The notes under the pieces: generated by a model | Seen by the model: the letters and a program-made list of their open reading frames with translations, nothing else | Databases searched by the model: none | Told to the model about the DNA's origin: nothing | DNA from: Paractinoplanes tereljensis | Lineage (GTDB): Bacteria; Actinomycetota; Actinomycetes; Mycobacteriales; Micromonosporaceae | NCBI RefSeq assembly: GCF_016862435.1 | Contig: NZ_BOMY01000024.1 | Location: forward strand, 1-64,000 | Length of the DNA stretch: 64,000 nt | Reading direction: 5' to 3' | Shown here: positions 33,439 to 42,387 of the stretch, piece after piece | Position numbering within the stretch: position 1 is the first letter of the stretch | How the letters are laid out: the number at the start of each line of letters is the position of its first letter | Program-made: the position numbers and the translations under genes

Positions 33439-33756
33439 ATGCTGAATTTCCACGCTCACCTCTTCTTCGAGCCGGGTGACGCTGAGCGGGCGCGAGCAGT
33501 CGGTTCTCGGCTGGCCGAGGTGGCCGGGGTCAGCGTCACAGGCTGGCTTGACCGACCCGGCGGACCTCTGCCGATGCCACAGGTCCAGGTGGAGTTGACC
33601 AGCGTCCAACTCGGTGCCGTCGTCGAATGGCTGATGCTGAACCGCGCCGGCTTGTCCGTTCTGATTCACCCAGAGACGGGCAGCGACCTACTCGATCACA
33701 CAGACCATGCGCTGTGGCTAGGAAGCCCGCTCTCCCTACGCCTGGATCGGCTATAG
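33439..33756 (+). CDS. DOPA 4,5-dioxygenase-family protein
   Basis: A 105-aa protein that matches the small DOPA dioxygenase family: NFHAHLFFEP (metal His pair) at the N-terminus and the conserved end WLMLNRAGLSVLIHPETG then DHTDHALWLG. Members cleave catechols such as L-DOPA with non-haem iron; the bacterial substrate is often unknown. It stands alone, convergent with the ABC permease gene. Confidence 0.88.
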   Translation: MLNFHAHLFFEPGDAERARAVGSRLAEVAGVSVTGWLDRPGGPLPMPQVQVELTSVQLGAVVEWLMLNRAGLSVLIHPETGSDLLDHTDHALWLGSPLSLRLDRL

Positions 33757-33789
33757 ATGTGTGAGGGCCTCCATCCATCTCCTGACAGG

Positions 33790-34602
33790 TTAGGTGGCTT
33801 TCAGGCCTCGCCTCCAGGAGAGGGCTCGTTTTTCGGCCGCTCTTAGCAGGACGTCGGAGAATAGGCCCAGTAGGGCGTAGACGAACAGGCCCAGGACGAC
33901 CACGTCGGTTTGGCTGAACTCTCGGGCCTCCATCATCAGGAAACCGATGCCGTTCTGGGTGTTGGTCTGTTCGCCTACCACCAGGCTCAGCCAGGCCGCG
34001 CCTATCGCCAGGCGCAAGCCCAGGAACAGCGACGGCAATGCGCCGGGCAGGACCACGTGCACCAGGCGCTGCCAGGTGCCCAGGCCGTACGTTCGGGCCA
34101 GCTCGATCAGGCGTTCGTCGATGTCGCGGATTCCGGCGTACGTATTGAAGTAAAGCGGGAAGAACGCGCCCAGCGCGACCAGCGTGATCTTCATTGATTC
34201 GCCGATGCCCACCCAGATGATCAGGAGCGGGACCAGCGCCAGGTGGGGCAGCATGCGGGCCATCTGCACCGGTGGGTCGATGGCATCGTCGCCCAGGCGC
34301 AGCAGGCCGGCCAGCGAGCCCAGCACCAGCGCGAGCGTGCCGCCGATCAGCAGGCCGACGGCGGCCCGGGTCAGCGAGTCGAGCAGGTGGTGGCCGAGGG
34401 TGCCGTCGGCGGTCAGGCGCCAGCCGGTCTGCAGGACCGTGCTGGGCGCGGGCAATTTGTCCGATGAGATCAGGCCGGCTTGGGCGGCGATCTCCCACAC
34501 CGCCAGGATCAGCAGTGGGCTTACCAGCCTTCGCCAGCGCCTGGTTTTCTTCGCGGGGGCAGGCGCCGCCTCGGTGGAAGGTCGCGCCGCCACCAGGGTC
34601 AT
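33790..34602 (-). CDS. ABC transporter permease, sulfonate/nitrate type
   Basis: A 270-aa inner membrane permease of the SsuC/TauC/NrtB group with about six spans. The cytoplasmic coupling loop ELARTYGLGTWQRLVHVVLPGALPSLFLGLRLAIGAAW contains the EAA-type motif. A basic N-terminus precedes the first span. It overlaps the substrate-binding lipoprotein gene by 4 nt. No ATPase gene (SsuB type) lies next to it, so the energising subunit must come from elsewhere. Confidence 0.93.
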   Translation of the reverse strand: MTLVAARPSTEAAPAPAKKTRRWRRLVSPLLILAVWEIAAQAGLISSDKLPAPSTVLQTGWRLTADGTLGHHLLDSLTRAAVGLLIGGTLALVLGSLAGLLRLGDDAIDPPVQMARMLPHLALVPLLIIWVGIGESMKITLVALGAFFPLYFNTYAGIRDIDERLIELARTYGLGTWQRLVHVVLPGALPSLFLGLRLAIGAAWLSLVVGEQTNTQNGIGFLMMEAREFSQTDVVVLGLFVYALLGLFSDVLLRAAEKRALSWRRGLKAT

Positions 34603-35546
34603 TGCGCCGCTCCGGCGAAGCGGATGTCGATCAGCGAGCGCGCGTCGATGCTGGTCGGGATCAGCTCCAGCTTGGTGAAGCCGTCGGCGATGCCCTGCAA
34701 TTCGGTGCCGATCTCATCCGTGAGTGGGGCTATCGGCTGCGCGGCCCGGGCCAGGGCTCGCTTGGTGGTCGGCTCGTCGATCTTCAATTCCGGGGCCAGG
34801 ACGGCGGCGCGTTCGTCGGGGTGGGCGATTCCCCAGGCCGTCGTTTTCTCGTACGTCGTCAGGAAGCTCTTGATCTGTTCGGTCTTCTTATCGGCCGCGT
34901 CCTGGGCGACCAGAATGTATTCGCGGTTGTTGGCGACGCCGGTCGCGTCCGCGAGGATCTGCACGTCCGGCTTCTCGGCGAGCGCGAAGTAGGGATCCCA
35001 GATGATCCAGGCGTCGACCTGGTCGTTGTCGAAGGCGGGGCGTCCCTCGGCCGGCTTCAGATACTTCACATTGACGTCGTTCAGCGTCAGATGATTGGTC
35101 TCCAGGAGCCGGACCAGCAGCCAGTGCACGTTGGAGCCCTTGTTCAGGGCGATCGTCTTGCCCTTGAGGTCGGCGAAGGTCTTGAAGCCACGGCTCTTCT
35201 TGACCAGCACGGCCTCGCTCTGCGGCGAGGGTGCACCGACCGCGGCGATCTTGAACGGCGTCTTGGCGGCGGCCGCGAAGATCGGCGGCGCCTCCCCGGT
35301 CTGCCCGATGTCGATCGCTCCCGCCTTGATCGCTTCGGTGAGCGCAGGGCCGCTTTCGAAAAGCGACCAGGTGACGCCGGGAGCGTCGCCGCGCGCTTTG
35401 ACGAGGCTCAATCCGCCGAAGCGCTGATATCCGATGCGCAGGGTGCCGCCACCGGCGGCTTCGTTGTCATTGTCGTCGCCGCATCCGCTGAGCGCGGCGG
35501 CCGCGGCGAGGGTGAGGGCAGCTGCGAGAGCGAGGGTACGGCGCAT
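34599..35546 (-). CDS. ABC transporter substrate-binding lipoprotein, sulfonate type
   Basis: A 315-aa SsuA/NrtA-like protein. The lipobox is AAALSGC at residues about 16-22. IGYQRFGGLSLVKARGD and LKGKTIALNKGSNVHWLLVRLL are typical of aliphatic sulfonate binding proteins. The ATG at 35546 starts right at the signal peptide; the frame is open further upstream. The first gene of a two-gene operon with the permease. An AT-rich promoter with an inverted repeat lies 20-34 bp upstream. Confidence 0.93.
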   Translation of the reverse strand: MRRTLALAAALTLAAAAALSGCGDDNDNEAAGGGTLRIGYQRFGGLSLVKARGDAPGVTWSLFESGPALTEAIKAGAIDIGQTGEAPPIFAAAAKTPFKIAAVGAPSPQSEAVLVKKSRGFKTFADLKGKTIALNKGSNVHWLLVRLLETNHLTLNDVNVKYLKPAEGRPAFDNDQVDAWIIWDPYFALAEKPDVQILADATGVANNREYILVAQDAADKKTEQIKSFLTTYEKTTAWGIAHPDERAAVLAPELKIDEPTTKRALARAAQPIAPLTDEIGTELQGIADGFTKLELIPTSIDARSLIDIRFAGAAQ

Positions 35547-35565
35547 GGGCGGTAGTCTATATAAC

Positions 35566-35580
35566 CGATAGGAGATATCG
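35566..35580 (-). promoter_or_regulatory. Candidate operator before the sulfonate-type ABC genes
   Basis: CGATA-GGAGA-TATCG is a perfect inverted repeat, next to a TATATA -10-like box (about 35556-35563), in an otherwise GC-rich setting. Read on the minus strand, CTATCG also recurs 13 bases later. It likely holds the promoter and regulator site of the lipoprotein gene; the regulator is unknown. Confidence 0.45.
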
Positions 35581-35649
35581 ATAGAGTTCATCGCGGATAC
35601 CGCCCGTTCGGTGGTCGTCTTCGCGCTCCCGTGCATGCAGTGTGGACAC

Positions 35650-38130
35650 GTGCCTCGGATCTTCATCTCCCATGCCGGCCGCGACCGGGCGTGGGCGGAG
35701 TGGGCTCGGTGGCATCTGGACGCGGCCGGCTACGAAACCGAGTTGGACAGCGTCGACTGGGCGGCGGGAACCAACTTCGTCGAGGCGATGCATCGAGCAC
35801 TGAGTCGGCAGAACCCCATGCTGATCCTGCTCTCGTCCGCCTATCTGGAGCCGGACCGGTTCACCACCGATGAGTGGACCGCCCGCCTCGCGCAGCGGCG
35901 CGCCGATCCGGAGACGAAGCTGATTCCCCTGCGGATCGACCGGGTCGATCTTCGTGGCGGGCTGTGGGCGCCGATCATCGTTCCCGAAGTGTTCGGGCTG
36001 TCCGCGGACCGGGCGGTGGGCGTGCTGCTGGACTCGGTCGGCCAGGTGAGCGCCCCGCCGGGGGACGGCGGCCGGGTGGTTGCTCCGCCGTACCCCGGAG
36101 GCCCGAGCACGACGGAGACCGGCGGGCCGCGGCCGCCCGGGTCGCTGCCGCGGCTGTGGAATCTGGCTCGCCGGAACCCGGCGTTCACCGGGCGGGATGC
36201 CATGCTCAACCGGCTCTACGACACGCTGGGCAGCAACCGGCGGGCAGCGGTGCAAGCGCTGCACGGCACGGGCGGCGTCGGCAAGACGCAGCTGGCCCTC
36301 GAGTACGCACACCGGTTCGCCGGGGAGTACGACCTGGTCTGGTGGATTCCGTCGGAACGACCCGAACTCATCGGCGACCACCTGGCCGACCTCGCCACCA
36401 AGGCCGGCCAGGCCGTGGCCGGCACGGCCACGCCCGACGCGGTCGATGCCCTCGGTCAGCATCTGCGTGGCCGATCGCGATGGCTGCTGATCTTCGACAA
36501 CGCCGAGGACCGCGACGATCTCGTCCGGTGGCTGCCGGACGGACCGGGGCACCTCATCATCACCAGTCGCAACCCGGGCTGGACCGGTGTCGCGCAGCCG
36601 ATGGACGTCGACGTGTTCACCCGCTCCGAATCGACCGCGCTTCTGCACTCCTATCTGCCGCACCTCGATGACCGGAACGCGGACCGCCTCGCCGACGCCC
36701 TCGGCGACCTGCCGCTGGCCATCGGACAGGCAGCAGACCTGCTCGCCGAGACCCACATCGACATCGACGCCTATCTGGCCGCGCTCCGGATGCATGCGGC
36801 CGATCTTCTGGGAGACAGCCGGCCACCGATCGGCTATCCGGCGCCATTGGCCTCCTCGGTTGCGGTCGCGGCACAACGCCTGGCCGGGGACGACCCGGCG
36901 GCCGGCCAACTGCTGGCGCTGTGCGCCCACCTGGGGCCGGAGCCCATTCCTGCCGATCTGTTCACCGGCCGCCCCGACCTTCTCCAGCCGCCCCTGGCCG
37001 AGCTGGCCCGGCGAACCGTCGCGTTCGGCCGCACCGTCGCCAAGCTGCGGCAGTACGGACTGGCCAGGATCGTTGACGGCGGCCCACTGCTGCATCGGCT
37101 GACTCAGGCCGTCCTACGCGACACCGACCCCGAGTCCGTGGCCCACCGCCACACGGTCGAAGGCCTGCTCATTGCCGCCCGGCCGGAGAACAGTCACGCG
37201 CCCGCCTGGTGGCCGCGCTGGGCGCAACTGCTCCCACACATTCTCGCCCTCGACCCGGCCGTCAACGACAACCCGGACATCCGCCTGGTGGCCAACGAGG
37301 CGGTGTGGTTCCTCCTCGCCCGGGGCGACGCCGGGGCGGCCCTCCCCTTGGCCGAACAGCTGCACGCCGCTTGGGCCGAGCGGCACGGCCCGGACGACGA
37401 TGCGACGCTCGAAGCCGCCAACAACCTGGCCCGCGCGTACAACCATTTCGGCCGGTATCGGGAAGCACGCGACCTCCACGAGGATGCCCTCGCCCGGAAA
37501 CGGCGGCTTCTTGGCGACGAGCACCGTTCCACCCTCCGATCCGCCACCAATCTGATCGCCACCGTCACCCTGCTGGGCGAGCACGAGCAGGCACGCGAGC
37601 TCGGCGAGGAGATGCTGGCTCGGTGCCGCCGCGTTCTTGGTCATGACGATGGCCTCACCCTGGGTGCGGCGGACAACTTCGCCGGCGCCCTGCGCGCGCT
37701 GAAGGATTACGAACACGCGCGGGCCCTGGACGAGGACACGCTGGCCCAGCGACGGCGAACCCTGGGTAACGATCATCCCGACACCCTCCGGTCGGCCCAT
37801 AACCTCGCCGACCATCTGCGCGCGCTGGGAAGGTTCGAGCAGGCGCGGGAGGCGGACGAGGAAACCCTGGCGGGCCGGCGGCGGGTGCTCGGTGATGACC
37901 ACTCCGACACCCTCAGGTCGGTCACCAGTCTCGCCATCGACCTGCGTGCGCTGGGTGAGTACGAGCGGGCACGCGAGCTGGACGAGGACACGCTGGCCCG
38001 GCGGAGACGGAAGCTGGGTGACCGTCATCCCAACACGATCTGGTCCGCCCGGAACCTCGCGGATGATCTGGAGGCGCTCGGCCGGCACGCCGAAGCCGAG
38101 CAACTCCGGTCCGGGCAGGCATTGCCCTAG
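35650..38130 (+). CDS. TIR-NB-ARC-TPR (STAND) protein
   Basis: An 826-aa protein with a TIR domain (residues 2-130: PRIFISHAGRDRAWAEWA; LLSSAYLEPDRFTTDEW holds a Glu at the place of the NADase Glu), a Pro/Gly linker, an NB-ARC ATPase (P-loop GTGGVGKTQ at about 206; Walker B WLLIFDNAED at about 280; LIITSRNPGW; LGDLPLAIGQA), and C-terminal kinesin-light-chain type TPRs of 42 residues (about 560-826). Such NLR-like proteins act as ligand-triggered switches, and some are antiphage; similar domain order is found in FxsT of FxSxx-COOH clusters, but no radical SAM or precursor gene is here. Starts 35611 and 35635 are possible; none has a clear ribosome site. Confidence 0.9.
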   Translation: MPRIFISHAGRDRAWAEWARWHLDAAGYETELDSVDWAAGTNFVEAMHRALSRQNPMLILLSSAYLEPDRFTTDEWTARLAQRRADPETKLIPLRIDRVDLRGGLWAPIIVPEVFGLSADRAVGVLLDSVGQVSAPPGDGGRVVAPPYPGGPSTTETGGPRPPGSLPRLWNLARRNPAFTGRDAMLNRLYDTLGSNRRAAVQALHGTGGVGKTQLALEYAHRFAGEYDLVWWIPSERPELIGDHLADLATKAGQAVAGTATPDAVDALGQHLRGRSRWLLIFDNAEDRDDLVRWLPDGPGHLIITSRNPGWTGVAQPMDVDVFTRSESTALLHSYLPHLDDRNADRLADALGDLPLAIGQAADLLAETHIDIDAYLAALRMHAADLLGDSRPPIGYPAPLASSVAVAAQRLAGDDPAAGQLLALCAHLGPEPIPADLFTGRPDLLQPPLAELARRTVAFGRTVAKLRQYGLARIVDGGPLLHRLTQAVLRDTDPESVAHRHTVEGLLIAARPENSHAPAWWPRWAQLLPHILALDPAVNDNPDIRLVANEAVWFLLARGDAGAALPLAEQLHAAWAERHGPDDDATLEAANNLARAYNHFGRYREARDLHEDALARKRRLLGDEHRSTLRSATNLIATVTLLGEHEQARELGEEMLARCRRVLGHDDGLTLGAADNFAGALRALKDYEHARALDEDTLAQRRRTLGNDHPDTLRSAHNLADHLRALGRFEQAREADEETLAGRRRVLGDDHSDTLRSVTSLAIDLRALGEYERARELDEDTLARRRRKLGDRHPNTIWSARNLADDLEALGRHAEAEQLRSGQALP

Positions 38131-38190
38131 TCGGGTGTGGACGTTTAGCTTCCTCAATCAGGAAAGTTTATTTACTGTCTTGGGGGACTC

Positions 38191-39462
38191 ATGCGTGTTC
38201 TCACCCGACGCCTGGTGGCTGTGGCCGCTGTGGCCGCCACGCTGGTGGCGGCTGCTCCCGGTGCGGCCCAGGCGCACGGCAAGTCATACGTCAAGGTTGG
38301 CTACTTCACGCAGTGGGGGATCTACGGTCGCGGTTTTCCGCTCGCCAAGGTGCAGAACTCCGGCGCCGCGGCCAAGCTCACCCACCTCAACTACGCGTTC
38401 GGCCCGGTCACGGCGGCCGGGGTCTGTGACTCCGCCGACCCGTGGGCGGACTGGGGAACCTCGTTCTCGGACGCGAACAGCGTAGACGGCGTCGCTGACG
38501 TCGCGGGGCAGCCGCTGGCCGGCAACCTCCATCAGCTCGCTGAGCTCAAGGCCAAGAACCCGAAGCTGCGGGTGCTGATCTCGCTGGGTGGCTGGACCGG
38601 GTCGGCGTACTTCTCGGATGCGGCCCTGACCGACGCCTCGCGCAAGAAACTCGTCAGCTCCTGCATTGATCTCTGGATCAAGGGGAATCTGCCGGACAAG
38701 GAACCCGGCATCGCCAAGGGGATCTTCGATGGCATCGATCTGGACTGGGAGTGGCCGGGGTCGGACGGCAATGCCGGAAATGTCATCCGGGCCGAGGATC
38801 GGCGGAACTTCACCCTGCTGGCCGCCGAGTTCCGCGCTCAGCTCGACAAATTGAGCAAGAGGAAGCACTACGACCTGACCGCGTTCCTGCCGGCCTCGCC
38901 GGCGAAGATCGATGCCGGGTTCGAGGGGCACAAGATCTTCAAGTACCTCGATTTCGGGACCGTGCAGGGGTACGACTTCCACGGCTCGTGGGAACTGCGG
39001 GCCAATCAGCAGTCGTCGATCTTCGTGCCGAAGGGGGCACCGGACAACCCGGACTTCTCGGCCGACAACGCGATCAATGCCTGGACCCGGGTGGGCGCGC
39101 CGAAGTCGAAGCTCGTGCTCGGCCTGCCCTACTACAGCCAGGGCTGGACCGGGATCACCAGCGGCGGGAACGGCCGGTTCGCGACCGCCACCGGCCCGGC
39201 CGTGGGGGTGTTCGCGAACGGCACCGAGGACTACAAGACGGTGAAGAACCTGCCCGGCTTCACGCTCTACCGGGACTGGCGAGCCGGCAACTCGTGGCTG
39301 TTCGACGGCACCACGTTCTGGACCTATGACGACCCGGCTCAGATGGTGCAGAAGACGTTCTACATCCGGGCGAAAGGCCTGGGCGGGGCGATGATGTGGT
39401 CGCTGGACGGTGACGACGACAACGCGTCGCTGACCAAGGCGATCTCGGCCGGTCTCAAGTAG
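38191..39462 (+). CDS. Secreted GH18 chitinase
   Basis: A 423-aa exported enzyme. The signal peptide ends GAAQA (about residue 28). The catalytic motif FDGIDLDWEWPG carries the DxxDxDxE set with its proton-donor Glu, and LRVLISLGGWTGS is the substrate-side SxGG motif. It hydrolyses chitin beta-1,4 links and has no carbohydrate-binding module, so it is a single-domain type. The 60 bp upstream include an AT-rich promoter-like stretch but no DasR-like dyad that I can see. Confidence 0.95.
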   Translation: MRVLTRRLVAVAAVAATLVAAAPGAAQAHGKSYVKVGYFTQWGIYGRGFPLAKVQNSGAAAKLTHLNYAFGPVTAAGVCDSADPWADWGTSFSDANSVDGVADVAGQPLAGNLHQLAELKAKNPKLRVLISLGGWTGSAYFSDAALTDASRKKLVSSCIDLWIKGNLPDKEPGIAKGIFDGIDLDWEWPGSDGNAGNVIRAEDRRNFTLLAAEFRAQLDKLSKRKHYDLTAFLPASPAKIDAGFEGHKIFKYLDFGTVQGYDFHGSWELRANQQSSIFVPKGAPDNPDFSADNAINAWTRVGAPKSKLVLGLPYYSQGWTGITSGGNGRFATATGPAVGVFANGTEDYKTVKNLPGFTLYRDWRAGNSWLFDGTTFWTYDDPAQMVQKTFYIRAKGLGGAMMWSLDGDDDNASLTKAISAGLK

Positions 39463-39474
39463 AAAAGTTACCGC

Positions 39475-39508
39475 GGTGTGGCGGTGCCGTTAAGCGCACC
39501 GTCACACC
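39475..39508 (+). terminator. Stem-loop after the chitinase gene
   Basis: GGTGTG-G-CGGTGC pairs with GCACCG-T-CACACC, 12 bp with one mismatch and an 8-nt loop. It is 12 bp past the stop and has no U-tract, so termination is likely but not certain. Confidence 0.45.
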
Positions 39509-39591
39509 CGTTCGGCGCACAGTGATCGACTGACTCCGGTCCGCATCGTTAGCGTCTTTGTGGACTATGAGACAACCGAGGAGGTGCGCTG

Positions 39592-39810
39592 ATGGCCGAG
39601 CCAGAATCACCCCCGACTCCAGCCCGCAGCGACCGCAGCCCCTGGAACTGGCTGCTTGTCATCCCCATCGTGGTGCCGCTGCTGACCCCGCTGTTCAACC
39701 ACGACTCGCCGCGGTTGTGGGGCTTTCCGATGTTCTATTGGCTGCAGTTCGCCTTCATCCTGCTGGGCGTGGTCACCACCAGCGTCGTTTACCGGATGAC
39801 CCGGAGGTGA
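39592..39810 (+). CDS. DUF3311 small membrane protein
   Basis: A 72-aa protein with two membrane spans (WLLVIPIVVPLLTPLFN and MFYWLQFAFILLGVVTTSVVY) and the conserved LFN...P..G.P.FYW pattern of DUF3311. The ATG has AGGAGG 7 nt upstream. The stop is 4 bp before the symporter ATG. DUF3311 proteins are regularly paired with SSS symporters and may be a small subunit. Confidence 0.93.
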   Translation: MAEPESPPTPARSDRSPWNWLLVIPIVVPLLTPLFNHDSPRLWGFPMFYWLQFAFILLGVVTTSVVYRMTRR

Positions 39811-39814
39811 CCCG

Positions 39815-41458
39815 ATGAGCGATCACATCACCGAGATCGTCGTCTTCACGTTCCTGTTCCTGCTGGTCAGTGGGATCGGCTTCGTGGCAGCGCGGTGGCG
39901 GGCGCCGAAGGACATGGCGCACCTCGACGAGTGGGGCCTGGGCGGGCGCAGCTTCGGCGGGTGGGTCACCTGGTTCCTGGTCGGCGGCGACCTCTACACC
40001 GCGTACACCTTCGTGGCCGTGCCCGCGCTGATTTTCGGGGCCGGCGCCGCCGGCTTCTTCGCGGTGCCCTACACCATCATCATCTATCCGATTTTCTTCC
40101 TGATTCTGATCCGGCTCTGGTCGGTTTCGCACCGGCACGGTTTCGTGACCCCGGCCGATTTCGTGCGCACCCGTTTCGATTCGCCGACGCTCGCGCTGGT
40201 CATCGCGATCACCGGCATCGTCGCCACCATGCCGTACATCGCGCTCCAATTGGTGGGCATCGAGGCGGTGCTCAAGACGATGGGCGTGACCGGCGACAGC
40301 TTGCTCGCCCGGCACGCGCCGATCATCATCGCGTTCGCGATTCTCGCGGCCTACACCTATCAGTCCGGGCTGCGCGCACCCGCGCTCATCGCGTTCGTGA
40401 AAGACACGCTGATCTACCTTGTCATCATCGTGGCGGTGCTCTACCTGCCCTACAAACTGGGCGGCTGGGGCAGCATCTTCGACGCGGCCGACAAGAAATT
40501 CCAGGGTACGGCGGCGCCCGGCGACGGCATTCTGCTGAATGCCAATAACCAGATTCAGTACGTCACGCTGGCCCTGGGTTCGGCGCTGGCGCTGTTCCTC
40601 TACCCGCACAGCATCACCGGTGTACTGGCCAGCAAGAACCGCAACGTCATCAAGCGGAACATGTCGGCCCTACCGGCCTACAGTTTCCTGCTCGGCCTGA
40701 TCGCGCTGCTCGGTTACATGGCCATCTCGGCCGGGGTGAAACCGCTGCCCGGCGCGAAAGAGGGCACGGTCGACAGCAACACCGTGGTGCCGCTGCTGTT
40801 CGACCAGAAATTCCCGGCCTGGTTCGCCGGCATCGCGTTCGCCGCGATCGGCATCGGCGCGCTGGTCCCGGCGGCCATCATGTCGATCGCCGCGGCCAAT
40901 CTCTTCACCCGCAACATCTACAAGGAATACCTGAAGCGGGACGCCACCCACGCCCAGGAGGCGCAGGTCTCGAAAATCGCCTCGCTTGTCGTGAAGGTCG
41001 GCGCGGTCGCGTTCATCGTCTTCCTCGACCCGCAATTCTCGATCGACCTGCAGCTCATCGGCGGCGTCATCATCCTGCAGACCGCACCCGCGGTCGCGAT
41101 CGGTCTTTACACCCGCTGGCTGCACCGCGGCGCGCTTATCGCGGGCTGGGCGGCGGGTATGGGCCTGGCGTTCTGGATGCTGTGGCAGATCCCGAACGCG
41201 GTCACCAAACGCGCCCACTTCGGCGGATCCGCGTTCCCGTTGTCCGAGTTCGGCTTCGACACCAAGAAAACCATCTACGTCGGTTTCGTCGCGGTGGCGG
41301 TCAACCTGGTGGTGGCGGTCCTCGCGACATTCTTGCTACGCACCCTGAAAACCCCGGAGGGCGTCGACGGCACCACTCCCGACGACTATTTCGCCGACGA
41401 GGGCGACCCTCGCATCGACAAGAGCGCCACCCCGGTCGACACCGTCTCGTCGACCTAG
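39815..41458 (+). CDS. Sodium:solute symporter (MctP/organic acid type)
   Basis: A 547-aa permease of the SSS family with about 13 spans. GLGGRSFGGWVTWFLVGGDLYTAYTF and PYTIIIYPIFFLILIRLW near the N-terminus, and SALALFLYPHSITGVLASKNRN in the middle, match monocarboxylate and related organic acid symporters. With the DUF3311 subunit it likely imports a small organic acid. The substrate is not determinable. A strong terminator follows. Confidence 0.93.
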   Translation: MSDHITEIVVFTFLFLLVSGIGFVAARWRAPKDMAHLDEWGLGGRSFGGWVTWFLVGGDLYTAYTFVAVPALIFGAGAAGFFAVPYTIIIYPIFFLILIRLWSVSHRHGFVTPADFVRTRFDSPTLALVIAITGIVATMPYIALQLVGIEAVLKTMGVTGDSLLARHAPIIIAFAILAAYTYQSGLRAPALIAFVKDTLIYLVIIVAVLYLPYKLGGWGSIFDAADKKFQGTAAPGDGILLNANNQIQYVTLALGSALALFLYPHSITGVLASKNRNVIKRNMSALPAYSFLLGLIALLGYMAISAGVKPLPGAKEGTVDSNTVVPLLFDQKFPAWFAGIAFAAIGIGALVPAAIMSIAAANLFTRNIYKEYLKRDATHAQEAQVSKIASLVVKVGAVAFIVFLDPQFSIDLQLIGGVIILQTAPAVAIGLYTRWLHRGALIAGWAAGMGLAFWMLWQIPNAVTKRAHFGGSAFPLSEFGFDTKKTIYVGFVAVAVNLVVAVLATFLLRTLKTPEGVDGTTPDDYFADEGDPRIDKSATPVDTVSST

Positions 41459-41480
41459 ACCCGACTCGCTCCCGGATAGA

Positions 41481-41526
41481 GAGAACGCCGCACCGGTCAT
41501 TCGGTGCGGCGTTCTCGCGCTTTTTA
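41481..41526 (+). terminator. Terminator of the symporter operon
   Basis: A perfect 15-bp stem, GAGAACGCCGCACCG with CGGTGCGGCGTTCTC, 6-nt loop, then GCGCTTTTTAT. It starts 22 bp past the stop. Confidence 0.95.
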
Positions 41527-41625
41527 TAGATACGCCGTCGGGGCCCCCAACCGCACTGTCCCGAACCGCCGCGGGGAGTCGGCCAGGTGAATGGAACGGC
41601 CGTTTCCGGCCGACGGCCGGGGGAA

Positions 41626-42363
41626 CTACTGCGCGCCGACCACCAGTGCACCCACGCCGGCCCGGGCCTGGACGTCGACGCCGGCCGCGCCCTGCTGCCA
41701 GCCGTTCGCGGTGAAGGACTGGCCGGCCGCGATGCCCTGATGGGTCTGGCCGTCCAGGATGACCTGGCCGGCGCCCGAGCCGACCTGCACCCGGGCCGGC
41801 GTTCCGGTGGCCAGCCGCACCCGGAACTGGTCGACCCCGCCGGTCATCTCCACCGTGACCGGCTTGGCCGGCTTGGGCAGGGACACGTCGATCCGGCTCG
41901 AGCCGCCGGCCAGCTGCACGCCGTCGGCGAGGCCGCCGGACAGGTCGATCGAGGTCTCCTGGGTGCCGCCGGCGATCCGGACGGTCCAGCCGACGTCGGC
42001 GTTGAGGACCACGTCGACGATGCCGGAGCCGGCCTCGGGGCCGGGTTTGAGATTGGTTCGCACGGTGCCGCCGTCCCGGTCCACGTGCGGGATCAGCCCG
42101 CCACCGTCCGGGACGCTCACCCGATAAAGACCGTCACCCAGGGAATCCGCCCGGACCCGGACCGAGGTGGCGCCGTCCAGCAGCTCGAACGTGGCGTTCT
42201 GCTCGCCCTCCCGGGCCCCGGTCACGGTGCGGGGGCCGTCGTTGCCGCCGTTGGTGAGGCCGATCAGGATCGCGGCCAGGCCGAGGATCAGCACCGCGGC
42301 CAGCGCGACGATCAGGATGAGCGTGGGCCGGGACACCCGGCGGGTCAGTGCCTGCACGGCCAT
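41626..42363 (-). CDS. Membrane-anchored beta-rich hypothetical protein
   Basis: A 245-aa protein with one N-terminal membrane span (about 14-36, LILIVALAAVLILGLAAILIG) and an extracellular region of repeated beta strands (VDVVLNADVGWTVRIAGGTQ, VTVEMTGGVDQFRVRLATG), similar to the adhesin-like beta-helix of DUF4097-type proteins. The role is unknown. It follows the MarR gene on the same strand by 24 bp, so it may be the third gene of the MFS-MarR operon. Confidence 0.65.
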   Translation of the reverse strand: MAVQALTRRVSRPTLILIVALAAVLILGLAAILIGLTNGGNDGPRTVTGAREGEQNATFELLDGATSVRVRADSLGDGLYRVSVPDGGGLIPHVDRDGGTVRTNLKPGPEAGSGIVDVVLNADVGWTVRIAGGTQETSIDLSGGLADGVQLAGGSSRIDVSLPKPAKPVTVEMTGGVDQFRVRLATGTPARVQVGSGAGQVILDGQTHQGIAAGQSFTANGWQQGAAGVDVQARAGVGALVVGAQ

Positions 42364-42387
42364 GGAAGTTCCCCGATGCCGCCCTCG

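Noticed and set aside
35611..38130. FxSxx-COOH RiPP cluster around the TIR-NB-ARC-TPR gene
   Set aside because: No radical SAM gene and no short precursor frame ending in FxSxx lie nearby; neighbours are transporter and chitinase genes.
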